64,000 nt of DNA from Mesorhizobium loti CJ3sym (GCF_000472785.1 NZ_AXAL01000020.1:1-64000), one strand, 5' to 3'. Numbered from the stretch's first letter, positions 35,305-45,515 are shown. The notes: generated by a model not told the origin, from the letters alone. Made by a program: numbers and translations.

Positions 35305-36009
35305 TCAGCCGTCCAGCTTCTCGAGCGAGTAGCCGGCCGACCTGACGGTACGGATGACAATACCGGTCGAGGCCGCCTCCAGAGCCCTTCTGAGCCGACT
35401 GATGTGGACGTCGACTGTGCGTACACCGACATGGATATTGGCCGGCCAGGCCCCCCCGATCAGCTCGTCCCTACTGAAGACCTTGCCGGGAGCCTCAAGC
35501 AAATGCCGAAGCACGTTGAACTCGATCGGTCCGAGATGGATGTCATGGCCATTGCCGCAAACCCGGTGGGCATCGAGCTTCATCTCAAGGCTGCCATAGG
35601 AAAGCCAGCTGTTGTTTTCAATCGCGTTTGAACCCGGCTTCGGCAGCGCCAGCCTCGTCCGCAGATAATCGAGCAGCTTGGCCGGCGCCATTGGCCGCAC
35701 AAAGCTCTCGTCAATCCCGGCCTTCAACAGATCAAGGTGCTGGTTCTCGGCGCCGGGCGCGATCAGGGCAATGATGGGCAGGCCGCCGGTCCGGGGTTCC
35801 CGCTTGAGCCGGGCGCAGATTGCGGACCCGGTAAGGCTCGTTGGACCGCAGTCCAGCACCACGGCCTGGAATTCCCGTTCGTCGGCCTTTGCAAGTGCTT
35901 CCTTGGCGCCGCCTGCCGGCTCACTGACGAAGCCATCCACCTCCAGTATGTGGCTGAGGAACAGATAGAACTCCGCATCTTGCGAACAGATCAGGACGAG
36001 TGGCTTCAT
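35305..36009 (-). CDS. OmpR/PhoB-family response regulator
   Basis: 234 residues from the ATG at 36009 (MKPLVLICSQDAEF). N-terminal receiver with the phospho-acceptor Asp in AVVLDCGP; the usual switch Lys is Arg in SFVRPMAPAKLLDYL. C-terminal winged helix with VFSRDELIGGAWPANIHVGVRTVDVHISRLRRALE. An upstream in-frame ATG at 36090 arises where the old DUF683 start (MSGLEE) has been joined to this region and is probably not used. No kinase gene is adjacent. Confidence 0.88.
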   Translation of the reverse strand: MKPLVLICSQDAEFYLFLSHILEVDGFVSEPAGGAKEALAKADEREFQAVVLDCGPTSLTGSAICARLKREPRTGGLPIIALIAPGAENQHLDLLKAGIDESFVRPMAPAKLLDYLRTRLALPKPGSNAIENNSWLSYGSLEMKLDAHRVCGNGHDIHLGPIEFNVLRHLLEAPGKVFSRDELIGGAWPANIHVGVRTVDVHISRLRRALEAASTGIVIRTVRSAGYSLEKLDG

Positions 36010-36114
36010 CAGCGCTACCCCGAGAACCACATTGGCCTCGACCGCGTCGGCCGCGTGGGCTGGCCATCGCGGCTCCTCAAGGCCTGACATGATCCTCTTG
36101 CTCCAAAATTGGTT

Positions 36115-36594
36115 TCATGCCCGTGCCACCTCGGGATAGGCGTCGATGGCTGCGATGGCATCGTCGACCAGTTTCGTACCGGCCGCGGCGAGTTTGCAAA
36201 ACGTCTCGAAGCCGAAGCGATGGGCGTCGCGCAGGGTCCTGGACAGAACGACCAGCCGCCCGGCGGTGAAAAGCACGCGCCCGAACCCCTCATGGCTCAT
36301 TTCGATCATCGGCGATGCCATCAGGCCGGAGCGCTCCTCGATCGCAAGGGCGACGGCAGTGTAAAACTTGTCGAGCCTCCACAGCACGTCCGGATCGGGA
36401 TCGCCGATGATTGGAATCGTACGCCGCTGTTCCTTGCTGACGATGAAGTCGGCCAGCAACTCACCGTCCGCTGTGCCGTCCCATGACCCGTGGGAATCCT
36501 GAGCACGGATCAGCCGCACGAGGCATTTGACGAACGGGCTGGCAAGGGCCGCCTCGTCATCGTTGACAGCAGGGCTAATCGCGACTTCAAACAT
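36115..36594 (-). CDS. NifX-associated nitrogen fixation protein (DUF269)
   Basis: 159 residues, ATG at 36594 with a GAGGAAAG site. Conserved segments: PFVKCLVRLIRAQDSHGSWD, GDPDPDVLWRLDKFYTAVAL and GFGRVLFTAGRLVVLSRTLRD. Encoded right after nifX in most proteobacterial nif clusters; role in nitrogenase maturation is not settled. Beyond its stop the expected DUF683 and fdxB genes are absent here. Confidence 0.92.
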   Translation of the reverse strand: MFEVAISPAVNDDEAALASPFVKCLVRLIRAQDSHGSWDGTADGELLADFIVSKEQRRTIPIIGDPDPDVLWRLDKFYTAVALAIEERSGLMASPMIEMSHEGFGRVLFTAGRLVVLSRTLRDAHRFGFETFCKLAAAGTKLVDDAIAAIDAYPEVARA

Positions 36595-36611
36595 TTTGCT
36601 CTTTCCTCGTT

Positions 36612-37109
36612 TTAGTCCTCGTCCTCGAAGGAGGGTTTCTTTTCGGCGACACCAGCTTCGGCCAGCACCTTGCGCAGCCAGGGCGGAGGACACGTTCTCA
36701 GCATCATCTGCGTGCGCAACAGCACCTCTTGGATGGTTTGTGGCTGCGGCACCTTGATTGGATGGATTTTTGCCGAAATAACCTTGGCTGCCGAAGGCCC
36801 GCCGATGGCCAGACAGAACAGCAGATGGCAGCCCTTCAGCGCCTCCACCTTCGGCGTGACGCGGTCATCGCCCTCGGTCCGACGCTTCCCGCTCTCATCG
36901 GAAACGTCATCGAAGGCCACGGCTTCCACGAGATGCCACTCCTCGCGCGTCACGTCGTAGACAGCAAAGCGCTTGGCCGACCCGAAATGAGCATTGAGAT
37001 TCTTCATGTCTTGCGTGGCGATGGCTACGCGCAATGCGCCTACTCGTCGTTCCGGCATTGGTGCGTGAACCTCGTCAGTGACGAGTGAGAGGCGACGAAC
37101 GGAGCTCAT
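36612..37109 (-). CDS. nifX: FeMo-cofactor carrier protein NifX
   Basis: 165 residues. NifX/NafY fold small protein that holds cofactor precursors between NifB and NifEN: VAIATQDMKNLNAHFGSAKRFAVYDV is the family signature, and GCHLLFCLAIGGPSAAKVI follows. The ATG at 37109 overlaps the nifN end by 35 bases. Confidence 0.93.
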   Translation of the reverse strand: MSSVRRLSLVTDEVHAPMPERRVGALRVAIATQDMKNLNAHFGSAKRFAVYDVTREEWHLVEAVAFDDVSDESGKRRTEGDDRVTPKVEALKGCHLLFCLAIGGPSAAKVISAKIHPIKVPQPQTIQEVLLRTQMMLRTCPPPWLRKVLAEAGVAEKKPSFEDED

Positions 37110-38457
37110 CTGGCATTTCTCGTTTCCGGAATGGATCAAGCGCCTCAGGCGTCGGCGCGTGCTGATTGGCCTGGAAGATGTTGGCAACATCGAAGATCAG
37201 GTCGCGCGTCCCCCGATAGAGGATTGTGAGCTTGTGCTGGCTGCCGAGCCGGTCGAAGATCGGGAAGCCGACGCGCATGAGCGGAATGCCAAGGCGTCGC
37301 GACGCCTGGCGACCGTGGGAATGCGTAACGAGAAGATCCGCGCCCGCTGCAAGAACTTCCAAATCGCCGAGATCGCCGATCTGAACCCAGTCCGCCGGTA
37401 CTTTTTGCAGAATCTTCGACATATCGGTCGTCGTGACCGCCGCTGCGATTTCGCAGCCCATGCCGGTGAAGAAGGTTGCGAGTTGATAGAGTTGGTCTGG
37501 TTCCGCAGCGATCGCAATTCTCTTGCCTCCGAAATGGAAATGTCCGTCGAGCAATGCATCCTCCAATTGCGCCCGGCGACGGCGAACCCGGGCCGGCACC
37601 GCCGCGCCCGAAACCGCCGATAGCAGCGAGACGAACCGGTCGACGGCCTTCAATCCGGTCAGCGACTGGAACACCGCGTAAGGCACGCCGGTCAACCCGT
37701 GCAGCGTTTTCGCCGGGTGGCGCATGTGCTCGCCGATGACGATGCATTGCGCGGCCGTGCCAAGCTCGCGGATTTCCTCGACGCTGGTGCCGCCATAGGT
37801 AGTGGTTACCCAGCGGTCAGGAACCGTGCCGTCGAGTGAGCCGGAGACGTCCGGCAGGATAACCGGCTTGAGCCCAAAACTTTCAACCATGTCACGCAAA
37901 TGCTCGACGTCAGCGACAGTGAGATTGCATCCGGGCAGGATCGCGATCTTCTTCGGCTGCCGGGTCCGTGCGCCCGACCGTGTAATCCCTTCGATCATCG
38001 CCGCGACAGCCTTGGCCCAGCCTTCTTCGATAGCGCCGCCGAAATCAGGCGTGTTGGCCAGCACAACCTCCGTACCCGCGAGCTCTTCCGCATGCTTCAG
38101 CTTGACGTTGGCGATATCACTCGCGCAGTCTTCGCCACGGGTCTCCACCAGCGCGGTCGTGCACACTCCTATCAGCTTTGGCTTAGTGCGGGTTTTGAGG
38201 TTGAGGATCGCCTCTTCCAGATGGTCCGCTCCGCCGAGTATGGTTGCCACCTCATCCATCGCCGTTGTCTGCAAGGGGATCGCTTCCTTGAAATGCCGCA
38301 CGAAGAGCACGAGCGCGAAGCTGGTGCAGCCTTGGCTGCCATGGAACAGGGGCATCGCACCCTCGACTCCAAGAAAAGCGAAGGCGGCACCCAGCGGCTG
38401 CGACGACTTCAGCGGGTTGACCGCCGCTGATTTGATTTTGCGAAGGATGCGGACCAT
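37075..38457 (-). CDS. nifN: Nitrogenase cofactor scaffold subunit NifN
   Basis: 460 residues. NifK-like half of the NifEN complex on which the FeMo-cofactor precursor matures. Contains NPLKSSQPLGAAFAFLGVEG, FHGSQGCTSFALV (cluster Cys) and GVCTTALVETRGED. It starts nine bases after nifE. Confidence 0.95.
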   Translation of the reverse strand: MVRILRKIKSAAVNPLKSSQPLGAAFAFLGVEGAMPLFHGSQGCTSFALVLFVRHFKEAIPLQTTAMDEVATILGGADHLEEAILNLKTRTKPKLIGVCTTALVETRGEDCASDIANVKLKHAEELAGTEVVLANTPDFGGAIEEGWAKAVAAMIEGITRSGARTRQPKKIAILPGCNLTVADVEHLRDMVESFGLKPVILPDVSGSLDGTVPDRWVTTTYGGTSVEEIRELGTAAQCIVIGEHMRHPAKTLHGLTGVPYAVFQSLTGLKAVDRFVSLLSAVSGAAVPARVRRRRAQLEDALLDGHFHFGGKRIAIAAEPDQLYQLATFFTGMGCEIAAAVTTTDMSKILQKVPADWVQIGDLGDLEVLAAGADLLVTHSHGRQASRRLGIPLMRVGFPIFDRLGSQHKLTILYRGTRDLIFDVANIFQANQHAPTPEALDPFRKREMPDELRSSPLTRH

Positions 38458-38466
38458 CGAATTTCC

Positions 38467-39957
38467 TCAACGGTTGCCGAAGCGGTGAGCCGTCGCGCCA
38501 GCAAATTCATTGAAGGCGTTCACAGTCGCGGTCCCGTTCTTCATGCTCGCCAGATTGTCCTCCACAGCAGGCTGGCGATCCCACGGCGCCGGCTCCCGCA
38601 CCTGGTCCCAGATCGGGCTATGAATGGCGAGGTCGATCTGCCGGACAAGTTCCACCATGCCGTCATAGCCGGCATAAGGATGTTGGCGCTCCTGGTTGAT
38701 ATCGAGCCAGGGTGTCTTGGCCTTCAGCGCGATGAATTGCGTGCGCCCGCCCGACAGCATGATGTCGGCCTTGTGTTTTGAGAGCATGGCGTAAAGATCG
38801 AGCGCTGCCATCTGCTCGAACATGTGGTTTTCGTCCTTGAGGATCCGCTTGATCCGCTCCTTGTCTTCGACTGTGGATTTCTTGACCGAGGTGCCGACGA
38901 TCTCCATGCCGATCTCCATCAGCGCGTGGACGACTGACCAGGACTTCACACCGCCCGTATTGAGCAGCACGCGCTTGCCTTGAAGCCGCTGGCGGTAGGC
39001 CTCGAGCTTCTTCCACGCAATCGCCTCCTGCTCAGCGATCAGCGTGTCCGTGCGCTCGAGGATCTCCGCATCGGCGCCCTTCCTCACCAGCAGCTCAGCA
39101 ATGTTGCGAAGTGCCTCCGAGGTATCGGTTATGCCGTAGAAGGAGCCCTCGAAGAACGGGATGTCCCAGCGCCCCGCCATCTTGCGGGCCAGATTGATCA
39201 GTGCGCTCGAGCACACCAACATAGCCGCCTGGGAGCGGTGCGCGGATGCAACGTCGATGTAACGCGCATCGCCCGGAATGCAGGCGCGCACCCGGATGCC
39301 GAGCCGATCAAGCAGCGGCTTCACCAGCCAGAATTCGCCGGAGAGGTTGAATTCGCCAAGGATGTTGATGTCGTAGGGCCCGGCGTCGTCGGGTTCCACC
39401 GTGCCGATGACATGATCGAGCAACGCTTCGGCGGCGAGTTTGTTGCCGAGGTTCTTGGAGCCGGCCAAGCCCGGCGCATTGATCGGCACCACGGCCAAGC
39501 CGAATTTTTCGGCCGCGCGTTTGCACACGGCCTCAATGTCGTCGCCGATCAGCGCCGTCACGCAGGTCGAATAGACGAAGACTGCCGGCGGCGCATATGT
39601 TTCCTTGATCTCGCGGATCGCCCTGAACAGCTTCCGCTCGCCCTGCCCCATCACGACGTCGAGTTCGGTGAGGTCGGTTGTGAAGCTTGTCCGCCACAGG
39701 GTTGGCCCGGACGAGGCTGCGCCTCTGTTGTCCCATGAATTGCCCTCGCAGGCGAGCGGTGCATGGACCAGGTGCGCAACGTCGGTGATCGGCTGCAGGA
39801 CGATCTTGGCGCCGTCAAAGGCGCAGCCGCCGGCTGCCGCCCCGGGGGTCAGCGGCTTCGAGCAGCCCTGCTTGCGCGCCTTGGCATCCTTGCCGCGGTT
39901 GTTATCGCAGGCGGGCTCGTCGAAAACGTCCTGGATCTTGGCACTGAGCGAGGTCAT
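38467..39957 (-). CDS. nifE: Nitrogenase cofactor scaffold subunit NifE
   Basis: 496 residues. NifD-like half of NifEN. Cluster cysteines appear in GGCAFDGAKIVLQPI, HAPLACEGNSWDNRG and YSTCVTALIGDDIEAV; PYAGYDGMVELVRQIDLAIH resembles the NifD C-terminal region. About 60 bases separate it from nifK. Confidence 0.95.
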   Translation of the reverse strand: MTSLSAKIQDVFDEPACDNNRGKDAKARKQGCSKPLTPGAAAGGCAFDGAKIVLQPITDVAHLVHAPLACEGNSWDNRGAASSGPTLWRTSFTTDLTELDVVMGQGERKLFRAIREIKETYAPPAVFVYSTCVTALIGDDIEAVCKRAAEKFGLAVVPINAPGLAGSKNLGNKLAAEALLDHVIGTVEPDDAGPYDINILGEFNLSGEFWLVKPLLDRLGIRVRACIPGDARYIDVASAHRSQAAMLVCSSALINLARKMAGRWDIPFFEGSFYGITDTSEALRNIAELLVRKGADAEILERTDTLIAEQEAIAWKKLEAYRQRLQGKRVLLNTGGVKSWSVVHALMEIGMEIVGTSVKKSTVEDKERIKRILKDENHMFEQMAALDLYAMLSKHKADIMLSGGRTQFIALKAKTPWLDINQERQHPYAGYDGMVELVRQIDLAIHSPIWDQVREPAPWDRQPAVEDNLASMKNGTATVNAFNEFAGATAHRFGNR

Positions 39958-40017
39958 TGCGTCAGTCTCCGAAGTCCATTGGGCGATTGGCGGCCTCGGC
40001 GAAAAGCCGGCACGGGC

Positions 40018-41559
40018 TTAGCGGGTGAGGTCATAGGAATAGTCCGTCACGCCCGTTTCGCTCGTCTCGCGATCGAGCTTGTCGAATATCTTGTCGAGGA
40101 TCGTCGTCAGCACGCGTAATCCACCCTGGTAGCCCATGAGGGGAAAGCGATGGTGATGGTGCCGGTCGAAGATTGGAAACATCAGCCGGATCAGCGGCGT
40201 GCCGGTGTCGCGCTCCAGATACTTGCCATAGGAATTGCCGATCAGCAGGTCCACCGGCTCTGTAAAAAGCAGCGAACGCATCGCCCAGAGATCCTTGCCC
40301 GCCCAGACCTGGGCATCCTGGCCGAAGGACGAGGATGCAAGCAACTCCTTCATCTCGGCCTCCCAGGCCGATGTGCCGTTGGTCGCGAGGCAATGTGTCG
40401 GCTCGCCGCCGGTCTCCATGACGAAGCGGGCCATGGCGTAGACGAAGTCCGGATCCCCATAGATTGCGTACTTCTTGCCGTGCAGCCATGACTGGCTGTC
40501 CGCCATGGCGTCAACCAGTCGGCCGCGCTCCATCCGGATCGTCTCGGGGATCTCCTGGCCGGAAATCGCTGAGACCTTCATCAGGAATTCGTCGGTCGCC
40601 TGGACTCCCAGCGGATAGTGGAAGGATGCCGTCGCCTGCCCGACCTCGTTGCAATATTCCAGCGTCTTGCGGGTGTTGTAATGCTGCAGCGACAGTGTCG
40701 CCTCCGCGTTGAGTGCCCCTTTCACGTCTTCGATCTTCGTGCCACCGTCATACATGCGGTATTCACCGTCCGACGGCGTGTCGAACTGGTCTGAGGCGTC
40801 TTGAATGACGGTATAAATGACACCCATCAGGTCGAGGAGGCGCTTGAGTTCCCGGTTGTTTCCGACGCAGAATCCGTCGAAGCCTGGAATGATGTTGATG
40901 GTCCCAGCGGCTTGCGAGCGCTCGCTGCCCTTCCAGAAATGCTCCAGCACGCCCTTCACCATGCCGTCGTAGCCATCGACATGGCTGCCGACGAAGGCAG
41001 GCGTATGAGCGAAAGGCACGTCGAAGTCGCACGGGACCGAGCCTTCGTTCTTGGCGTTCTCTATGAAGCTCCGCAGGTCGTCGCCAATGACCTCGGCCAT
41101 GCAGGTGGTCGAGACGGCGATCATCTTGGGGTCGTAGAGCTTGTATGTATTGGCGAGCCCGTCGACCATGTTCTTGAGGCCGCCAAACACTGCCGCGTCC
41201 TCGGTCATCGAGGAGGAAACCGCTGACGAAGGCTCCTTGAAATGTCGCGACAGATGCGAGCGGTAGTAGGCAACGCAGCCCTGGCTACCGTGGACGAAAG
41301 ACATGGTGCGCTCGAAGCCCGCGGCCGCGAACACCGCACCGAGCGGCTGGCAGGCCTTGGCGGGGTTTATGACAAGCGCCTCGCGAGCGAGGTTCTTTTC
41401 GCGGTATTCCCAAGTCTTGGTCAATTCGCGTTGATCGGTGACGATCTGATCAGGGTGCGGACATTCGAAATTCAGTTTCTTCTCGGCAAGCATTTGTCTG
41501 TATTCCGGCTCGCGGAACAATGGAGCATGGTCGAGAACTTTTTCGGCCGATTGCGGCAT
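40018..41559 (-). CDS. nifK: Nitrogenase molybdenum-iron protein beta chain
   Basis: 513 residues from MPQSAEKVLDH at 41559, which has an AAGG site and matches rhizobial NifK; an ATG 18 bases earlier lacks one. P-cluster cysteines are visible in NPAKACQPLGAVFAA, VHGSQGCVAYYRSH and STTCMAEVIGDDL. Forms the alpha2-beta2 MoFe protein with NifD. Confidence 0.96.
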   Translation of the reverse strand: MPQSAEKVLDHAPLFREPEYRQMLAEKKLNFECPHPDQIVTDQRELTKTWEYREKNLAREALVINPAKACQPLGAVFAAAGFERTMSFVHGSQGCVAYYRSHLSRHFKEPSSAVSSSMTEDAAVFGGLKNMVDGLANTYKLYDPKMIAVSTTCMAEVIGDDLRSFIENAKNEGSVPCDFDVPFAHTPAFVGSHVDGYDGMVKGVLEHFWKGSERSQAAGTINIIPGFDGFCVGNNRELKRLLDLMGVIYTVIQDASDQFDTPSDGEYRMYDGGTKIEDVKGALNAEATLSLQHYNTRKTLEYCNEVGQATASFHYPLGVQATDEFLMKVSAISGQEIPETIRMERGRLVDAMADSQSWLHGKKYAIYGDPDFVYAMARFVMETGGEPTHCLATNGTSAWEAEMKELLASSSFGQDAQVWAGKDLWAMRSLLFTEPVDLLIGNSYGKYLERDTGTPLIRLMFPIFDRHHHHRFPLMGYQGGLRVLTTILDKIFDKLDRETSETGVTDYSYDLTR

Positions 41560-41686
41560 GGTGGTTACCTTTTCCATCTGGCTGCGGCAAGCGGCAGCAC
41601 AGGGACATCGAAACTTGAAGGGCCTCTCGCGGATCGAGTGCCCCCGAGCATTTATCGGCCTCCCTGCCTGGCAGGGAGGCCAGTCC

Positions 41687-43192
41687 TCATTCGGCGGCGA
41701 CGGCCCTCAGCGGTGCGTCCTTCATCTTCTTCCACGGCGCGCGGTAGAGACCCCAGACCGGGTTGTTGATGGCCAGATCCATGTCGCGGGCGAAAATGGC
41801 GAAGCCGTCATAGCCGTGATACGGGCCGGAATAGTCCCAGGAGTGCATCTGGCGGAACGGGATGCCCATCTTCTGCACCGGGTACTTCTCCTTGATACCG
41901 GAGCCAACGAGATCAGGGCGGATGCCTTCGATGAACTTCTCCAGCTCGTAACCGGTGACGTCGTCATAGATGAGCGTGCCATTTTTCACGTAATGGCCGG
42001 TGCGCTGATAGTCGTCGTTGTGGGCGAACTCATAGCCGGTGCCGACGATCACCATAGCGAGGTCCTCGTAAGCAGTGATGACGTGACGAGGACGTAGCCC
42101 GCCGACATAGAGCATCACCGTCCTGCCTTCGAGGCGCGGTTGGTACTTGGCGATGACGGCATCGACCAAGGGCCGGTATTTGGCGATGACCTTTTCGGTC
42201 TTCTCCTCGATTTCCGGGCCGAAATGCTTGGCGATGTTGCGCAGAGAGGCCTCGATCTGGGAGGGGCCGAAGAAATTGTATTCCATCCAGGCGATGCCGT
42301 ACTTTTCCTCCATGTGCCGGCAGATGTAATTCATCGACCGGTAGCAGTGGATCAGGTTGAGCTTGGCCTTGGGAGCGCGCTCTATTTCGGCGAGTGTGGC
42401 GTCGCCCGACCAGTTGCCGACCACCCGAAGCCCAATCTCTTCGAGCAGGATTCGCGAGGCCCAGGCATCGCCGCCAATGTTGTAGTCGCCGACGACGTTG
42501 ACGTCGTATGGGCCGGACTCGAACGCGACATCGTCCTTGTCGAAGACCCAATCGCGGATCGCATCATTGGCAATGTGGTGGCCGAGCGATTGTGAAACGC
42601 CGCGGAAACCTTCGCAGCGCACCGGTACAATCGTCTTTTCGTGCTCCTTGGCTTTCTTGCGCGACACGGCCTCGATATCGTCCCCGATCAGGCCGATCGG
42701 GCATTCGGACTGCACCGAGATGCCGCCACTGAGCGGAAACAGGTCCTCGATCTCGTCGATGATCTTTTCCAGCTTCTTGTCGCCGCCGAAAACGATGTCC
42801 TTCTCCTGGAAGTCGGAGGTGAACTGCATTGTCACGAACGTGTCGATACCCGTCGTGCCGACGTAATAGTTGCGGCGTTGCGACCAGGAATATTGCCCAC
42901 AGCCGACCGGCCCGTGCGAGATGTGGACCATATCCTTGACTGGACCCCACACCACGCCCTTGGAGCCGGCATAGGCGCAGCCGCGGATTGTCATCACGCC
43001 CGGAATGGATTTGATGTTCGATTTGACGTCGCATTCGGAAAGGCCCTTGTCCTCCCCGCCGGCCTCGTCCTTGCTCGTTGCGACACTGAGGTGCTTCTTG
43101 CGACGCTTCGCCGCCTTGTCTGGATATTGGGACAGCACGTCTTCGATAAGCTTCGCATGCAAAGCGCCGTCATTCTCATAGTCGAGGCCCAT
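41687..43192 (-). CDS. nifD: Nitrogenase molybdenum-iron protein alpha chain
   Basis: 501 residues from MGLDYENDGALHAK at 43192 (AAGGGGCAGG site). P-cluster Cys72 (RGCAYAGSKG) and Cys98 (GPVGCGQYSW), a third Cys in SECPIGLIGDD; the FeMo-cofactor Cys is in NLIHCYRSMNYI and the His in MHSWDYSGPYHGYDG. Intact. Confidence 0.97.
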   Translation of the reverse strand: MGLDYENDGALHAKLIEDVLSQYPDKAAKRRKKHLSVATSKDEAGGEDKGLSECDVKSNIKSIPGVMTIRGCAYAGSKGVVWGPVKDMVHISHGPVGCGQYSWSQRRNYYVGTTGIDTFVTMQFTSDFQEKDIVFGGDKKLEKIIDEIEDLFPLSGGISVQSECPIGLIGDDIEAVSRKKAKEHEKTIVPVRCEGFRGVSQSLGHHIANDAIRDWVFDKDDVAFESGPYDVNVVGDYNIGGDAWASRILLEEIGLRVVGNWSGDATLAEIERAPKAKLNLIHCYRSMNYICRHMEEKYGIAWMEYNFFGPSQIEASLRNIAKHFGPEIEEKTEKVIAKYRPLVDAVIAKYQPRLEGRTVMLYVGGLRPRHVITAYEDLAMVIVGTGYEFAHNDDYQRTGHYVKNGTLIYDDVTGYELEKFIEGIRPDLVGSGIKEKYPVQKMGIPFRQMHSWDYSGPYHGYDGFAIFARDMDLAINNPVWGLYRAPWKKMKDAPLRAVAAE

Positions 43193-43296
43193 GGGACCTG
43201 CCCCTTTCAAGGTTCGGGTAACGCCTCGCCAACGAGGCCTTGTTTCGTACAAAGGGGCGCCAGGTCACGGTCGGCGCCCCCTGTCGGTAGCGGCGG

Positions 43297-44190
43297 CTAC
43301 TGAGCGACGGCCAATTTCGCTTCCTTGGCCTGAAGCTCGGCAAGCATTTGCTCGTCCGTCTTCATGATGCCGAAGTCGAGCAGCATGTCCTCGAGCTCCT
43401 CCATGGTGATTGGGGTCGGGATGGTGCCCTGGCCCGAATTGACATGGATCTTCTCGGCCAACGCGCGGTACTCCCCTGCCTGTTTGGAGTCCGGCGCATA
43501 CTGGATTACCGTCATCTTTCTCAGTTCGGCGTGCTGGACGATGTTGTCGCGCGGCACGAAGTGGATGAGCTTGGAATTGAGTCTGGCGGCCAGCGCCTCG
43601 GAGAGGTCGAGCTCGCGGTCGGTCTGTCGCTCATTGCAGATCAGCCCGCCGAGCCGCACGCCGCCCGAATGGGCGTATTTCAGGATACCCTTGGCGATGT
43701 TGTTGGCGGCATAGAGCGCCATCATCTCGCCGGACATGACGATGTAGATTTCCTGGGCCTTGTTTTCGCGGATCGGCATCGCAAAGCCGCCGCACACCAC
43801 ATCGCCCAGCACGTCGTAGGAGACATAGTCGACATTATCATAGGCGCCGTTCTCCTCGAGGAAGTTGATCGAGGTGATGACGCCGCGGCCGGCGCAGCCG
43901 ACACCCGGCTCGGGGCCGCCGGACTCCACGCACTTGATGTCTTTGTAGCCGATCTTGAGCACGTCCTGGAGTTCAAGGTCTTCCACAGAACCTTCTTGGG
44001 CGGCGAGATGCAGAACGGTATCCTGCGCCTTTGCGTTCAGGATCAGCCGGGTGGAGTCGGCTTTGGGGTCGCAGCCGACGATCAGGATTTTCTGTCCGAG
44101 GTCGACCAGGGCGGCTAGCGTATTTTGAGAGGTGGTGGACTTGCCGATGCCCCCCTTTCCGTAGAATGCGATCTGACGCAGACCTGACAT
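43297..44190 (-). CDS. nifH: Nitrogenase iron protein
   Basis: 297 residues from MSGLRQIAFYG at 44190. P-loop GKGGIGKS (11-18), 4Fe-4S ligands Cys99 (GVGCAGRG) and Cys133 (VVCGGFAM), and Arg102, the usual ADP-ribosylation site. ATP-dependent electron donor to NifDK. First gene of the nifHDKENX operon. Confidence 0.98.
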   Translation of the reverse strand: MSGLRQIAFYGKGGIGKSTTSQNTLAALVDLGQKILIVGCDPKADSTRLILNAKAQDTVLHLAAQEGSVEDLELQDVLKIGYKDIKCVESGGPEPGVGCAGRGVITSINFLEENGAYDNVDYVSYDVLGDVVCGGFAMPIRENKAQEIYIVMSGEMMALYAANNIAKGILKYAHSGGVRLGGLICNERQTDRELDLSEALAARLNSKLIHFVPRDNIVQHAELRKMTVIQYAPDSKQAGEYRALAEKIHVNSGQGTIPTPITMEELEDMLLDFGIMKTDEQMLAELQAKEAKLAVAQ

Positions 44191-44274
44191 GTTGCTTCCT
44201 TCCTTCTTTCCATCCATAGCGGTTACCGCGACTTCAATGCCGGTCGGCAGATCCCGCCGCCTCGCACCGATCGT

Positions 44275-44397
44275 TTCAAAACTCGTGCCAATTCGGCCAG
44301 TTAGATCGAAGAAGAAATTTTATGATTGCTTTTCAGCTATTTAACATTTGGCAAAAATATTAAATTGGCTAAATAGACTTGTGTCGCGGGCCCGACA
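44275..44397 (-). promoter_or_regulatory. nifH promoter: NifA site and sigma-54 element
   Basis: NifA site TGTCGCGGGCCCGACA at 44382-44397. On the minus strand the sigma-54 element reads TGGCACGAGTTTTGAA (44275-44290): the -24 box is perfect but the -12 dinucleotide is GA where GC is expected. It is about 85 bases before the nifH ATG. Confidence 0.85.
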
Positions 44398-45209
44398 AAG
44401 GCGACAGGAGATGTCGGATGAGGCCGGCAATCGCCTCGAGATGACGTTGCTCCGGGCCGGCGTCGGGAAGCCTCCACGGAAAGAACCCGCGGGCATGCAG
44501 AGCGGTGAAGAGCGGTTGTGGTCGTGACGCCCTCGTCCATGGCGGCGCGGGCGTAACCGGTTAGCCGATCCGACTTGTAGAACTCGGTGAACATAGAGAT
44601 TCGTCAGCGTCACGAGGCTCGCCACGCACTTCCGAATGGCCCATGTTCTTCGTCTTCGAGCCAACCGACTGGATCAGTTTCTGGTAGGCAACGTTCGCGA
44701 CCCGCAACGCTGTCTCCGCAGCCTTGTTCGCTCGCCTGCGAACTTCAGGCGTCGACCAAGCTTGGACACTAGGTCAGGCAGGCTTTCGCCAACGTCGTCG
44801 TCGGCAAGCTCTGGCGTTCGCTTGATGAGACCGTAGATTGCGTGGACGACCTCCTGCGGTGTGGGGAAGGACGCACCACGAGAGAAAAGCGCTCATAGGT
44901 ATCGAGGAGCGCCGCTTCGTAGAGGAACCGGAATTTGCGGGATAAGATCAAAAGAGCGTCATCATTAAGATAACGGAAGAGTGTCATTCGTGGCATTTAC
45001 CCGAGGTGCCCACGAATTGTATGCCACCGCTTAGCGAGCCAACTTTTTCATGAACTTAGCGACACAGCGAAAGTTGCGATTTTGGCGATAGGTACGGTAC
45101 GCCTGGCGCTCTTGCTTGCCGTGGAACCATCATCGCGGTCACAACGAAGTCGTGCGCTTCAATTGCGGTGCCAACTCTTTCCTGCGATTATTGGCGGGGG
45201 GAGCGGGCG
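44398..45209. other. No intact gene upstream of the nifH activator
   Basis: Minus frames at 44769-44996 (LNDDALLILSRKFRFLYEAA) and on through other frames to about 44550 look like a broken unrecognised protein. No RNA gene seen. Confidence 0.45.
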
Positions 45210-45515
45210 ATGATTAAAGGCTCAATTGCTGGATGCTTGTTGGTTCTGACACCGCTGCCGGCATTGGCCGGCGATTTCGGTGGTCTGACGTTAACTTCGA
45301 CGTGCGACCAATATAACAAGTCATCAGGTTCGAACCGCGCCGGCTTCGTCCACGACTTGATCGTCGGAACAAGTGCCGCAACGGGCAAAGACTACCAATC
45401 CCACCGCGTTGACATTCAAGCGTGTGTTGCAGCGACGTTCGCCCCACCCTGCGTGACGGGAACAACATCCATCCGCGAAGTGTTGGCCGCTTGCATGCTG
45501 ATGGTAGGCAACTAA
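45210..45515 (+). CDS. Small secreted hypothetical protein
   Basis: 101 residues from ATG 45210 with a GGGGAG site. N-terminal signal peptide (IKGSIAGCLLVLTPLPALA, cleavage after ALA). The mature part has four Cys (TCDQYN, ACVAAT, PPCVTG, AACML), so disulfides are likely in the periplasm. The spacing faintly resembles Rap1a/Tai-type periplasmic immunity proteins, but this is weak. Confidence 0.55.
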   Translation: MIKGSIAGCLLVLTPLPALAGDFGGLTLTSTCDQYNKSSGSNRAGFVHDLIVGTSAATGKDYQSHRVDIQACVAATFAPPCVTGTTSIREVLAACMLMVGN

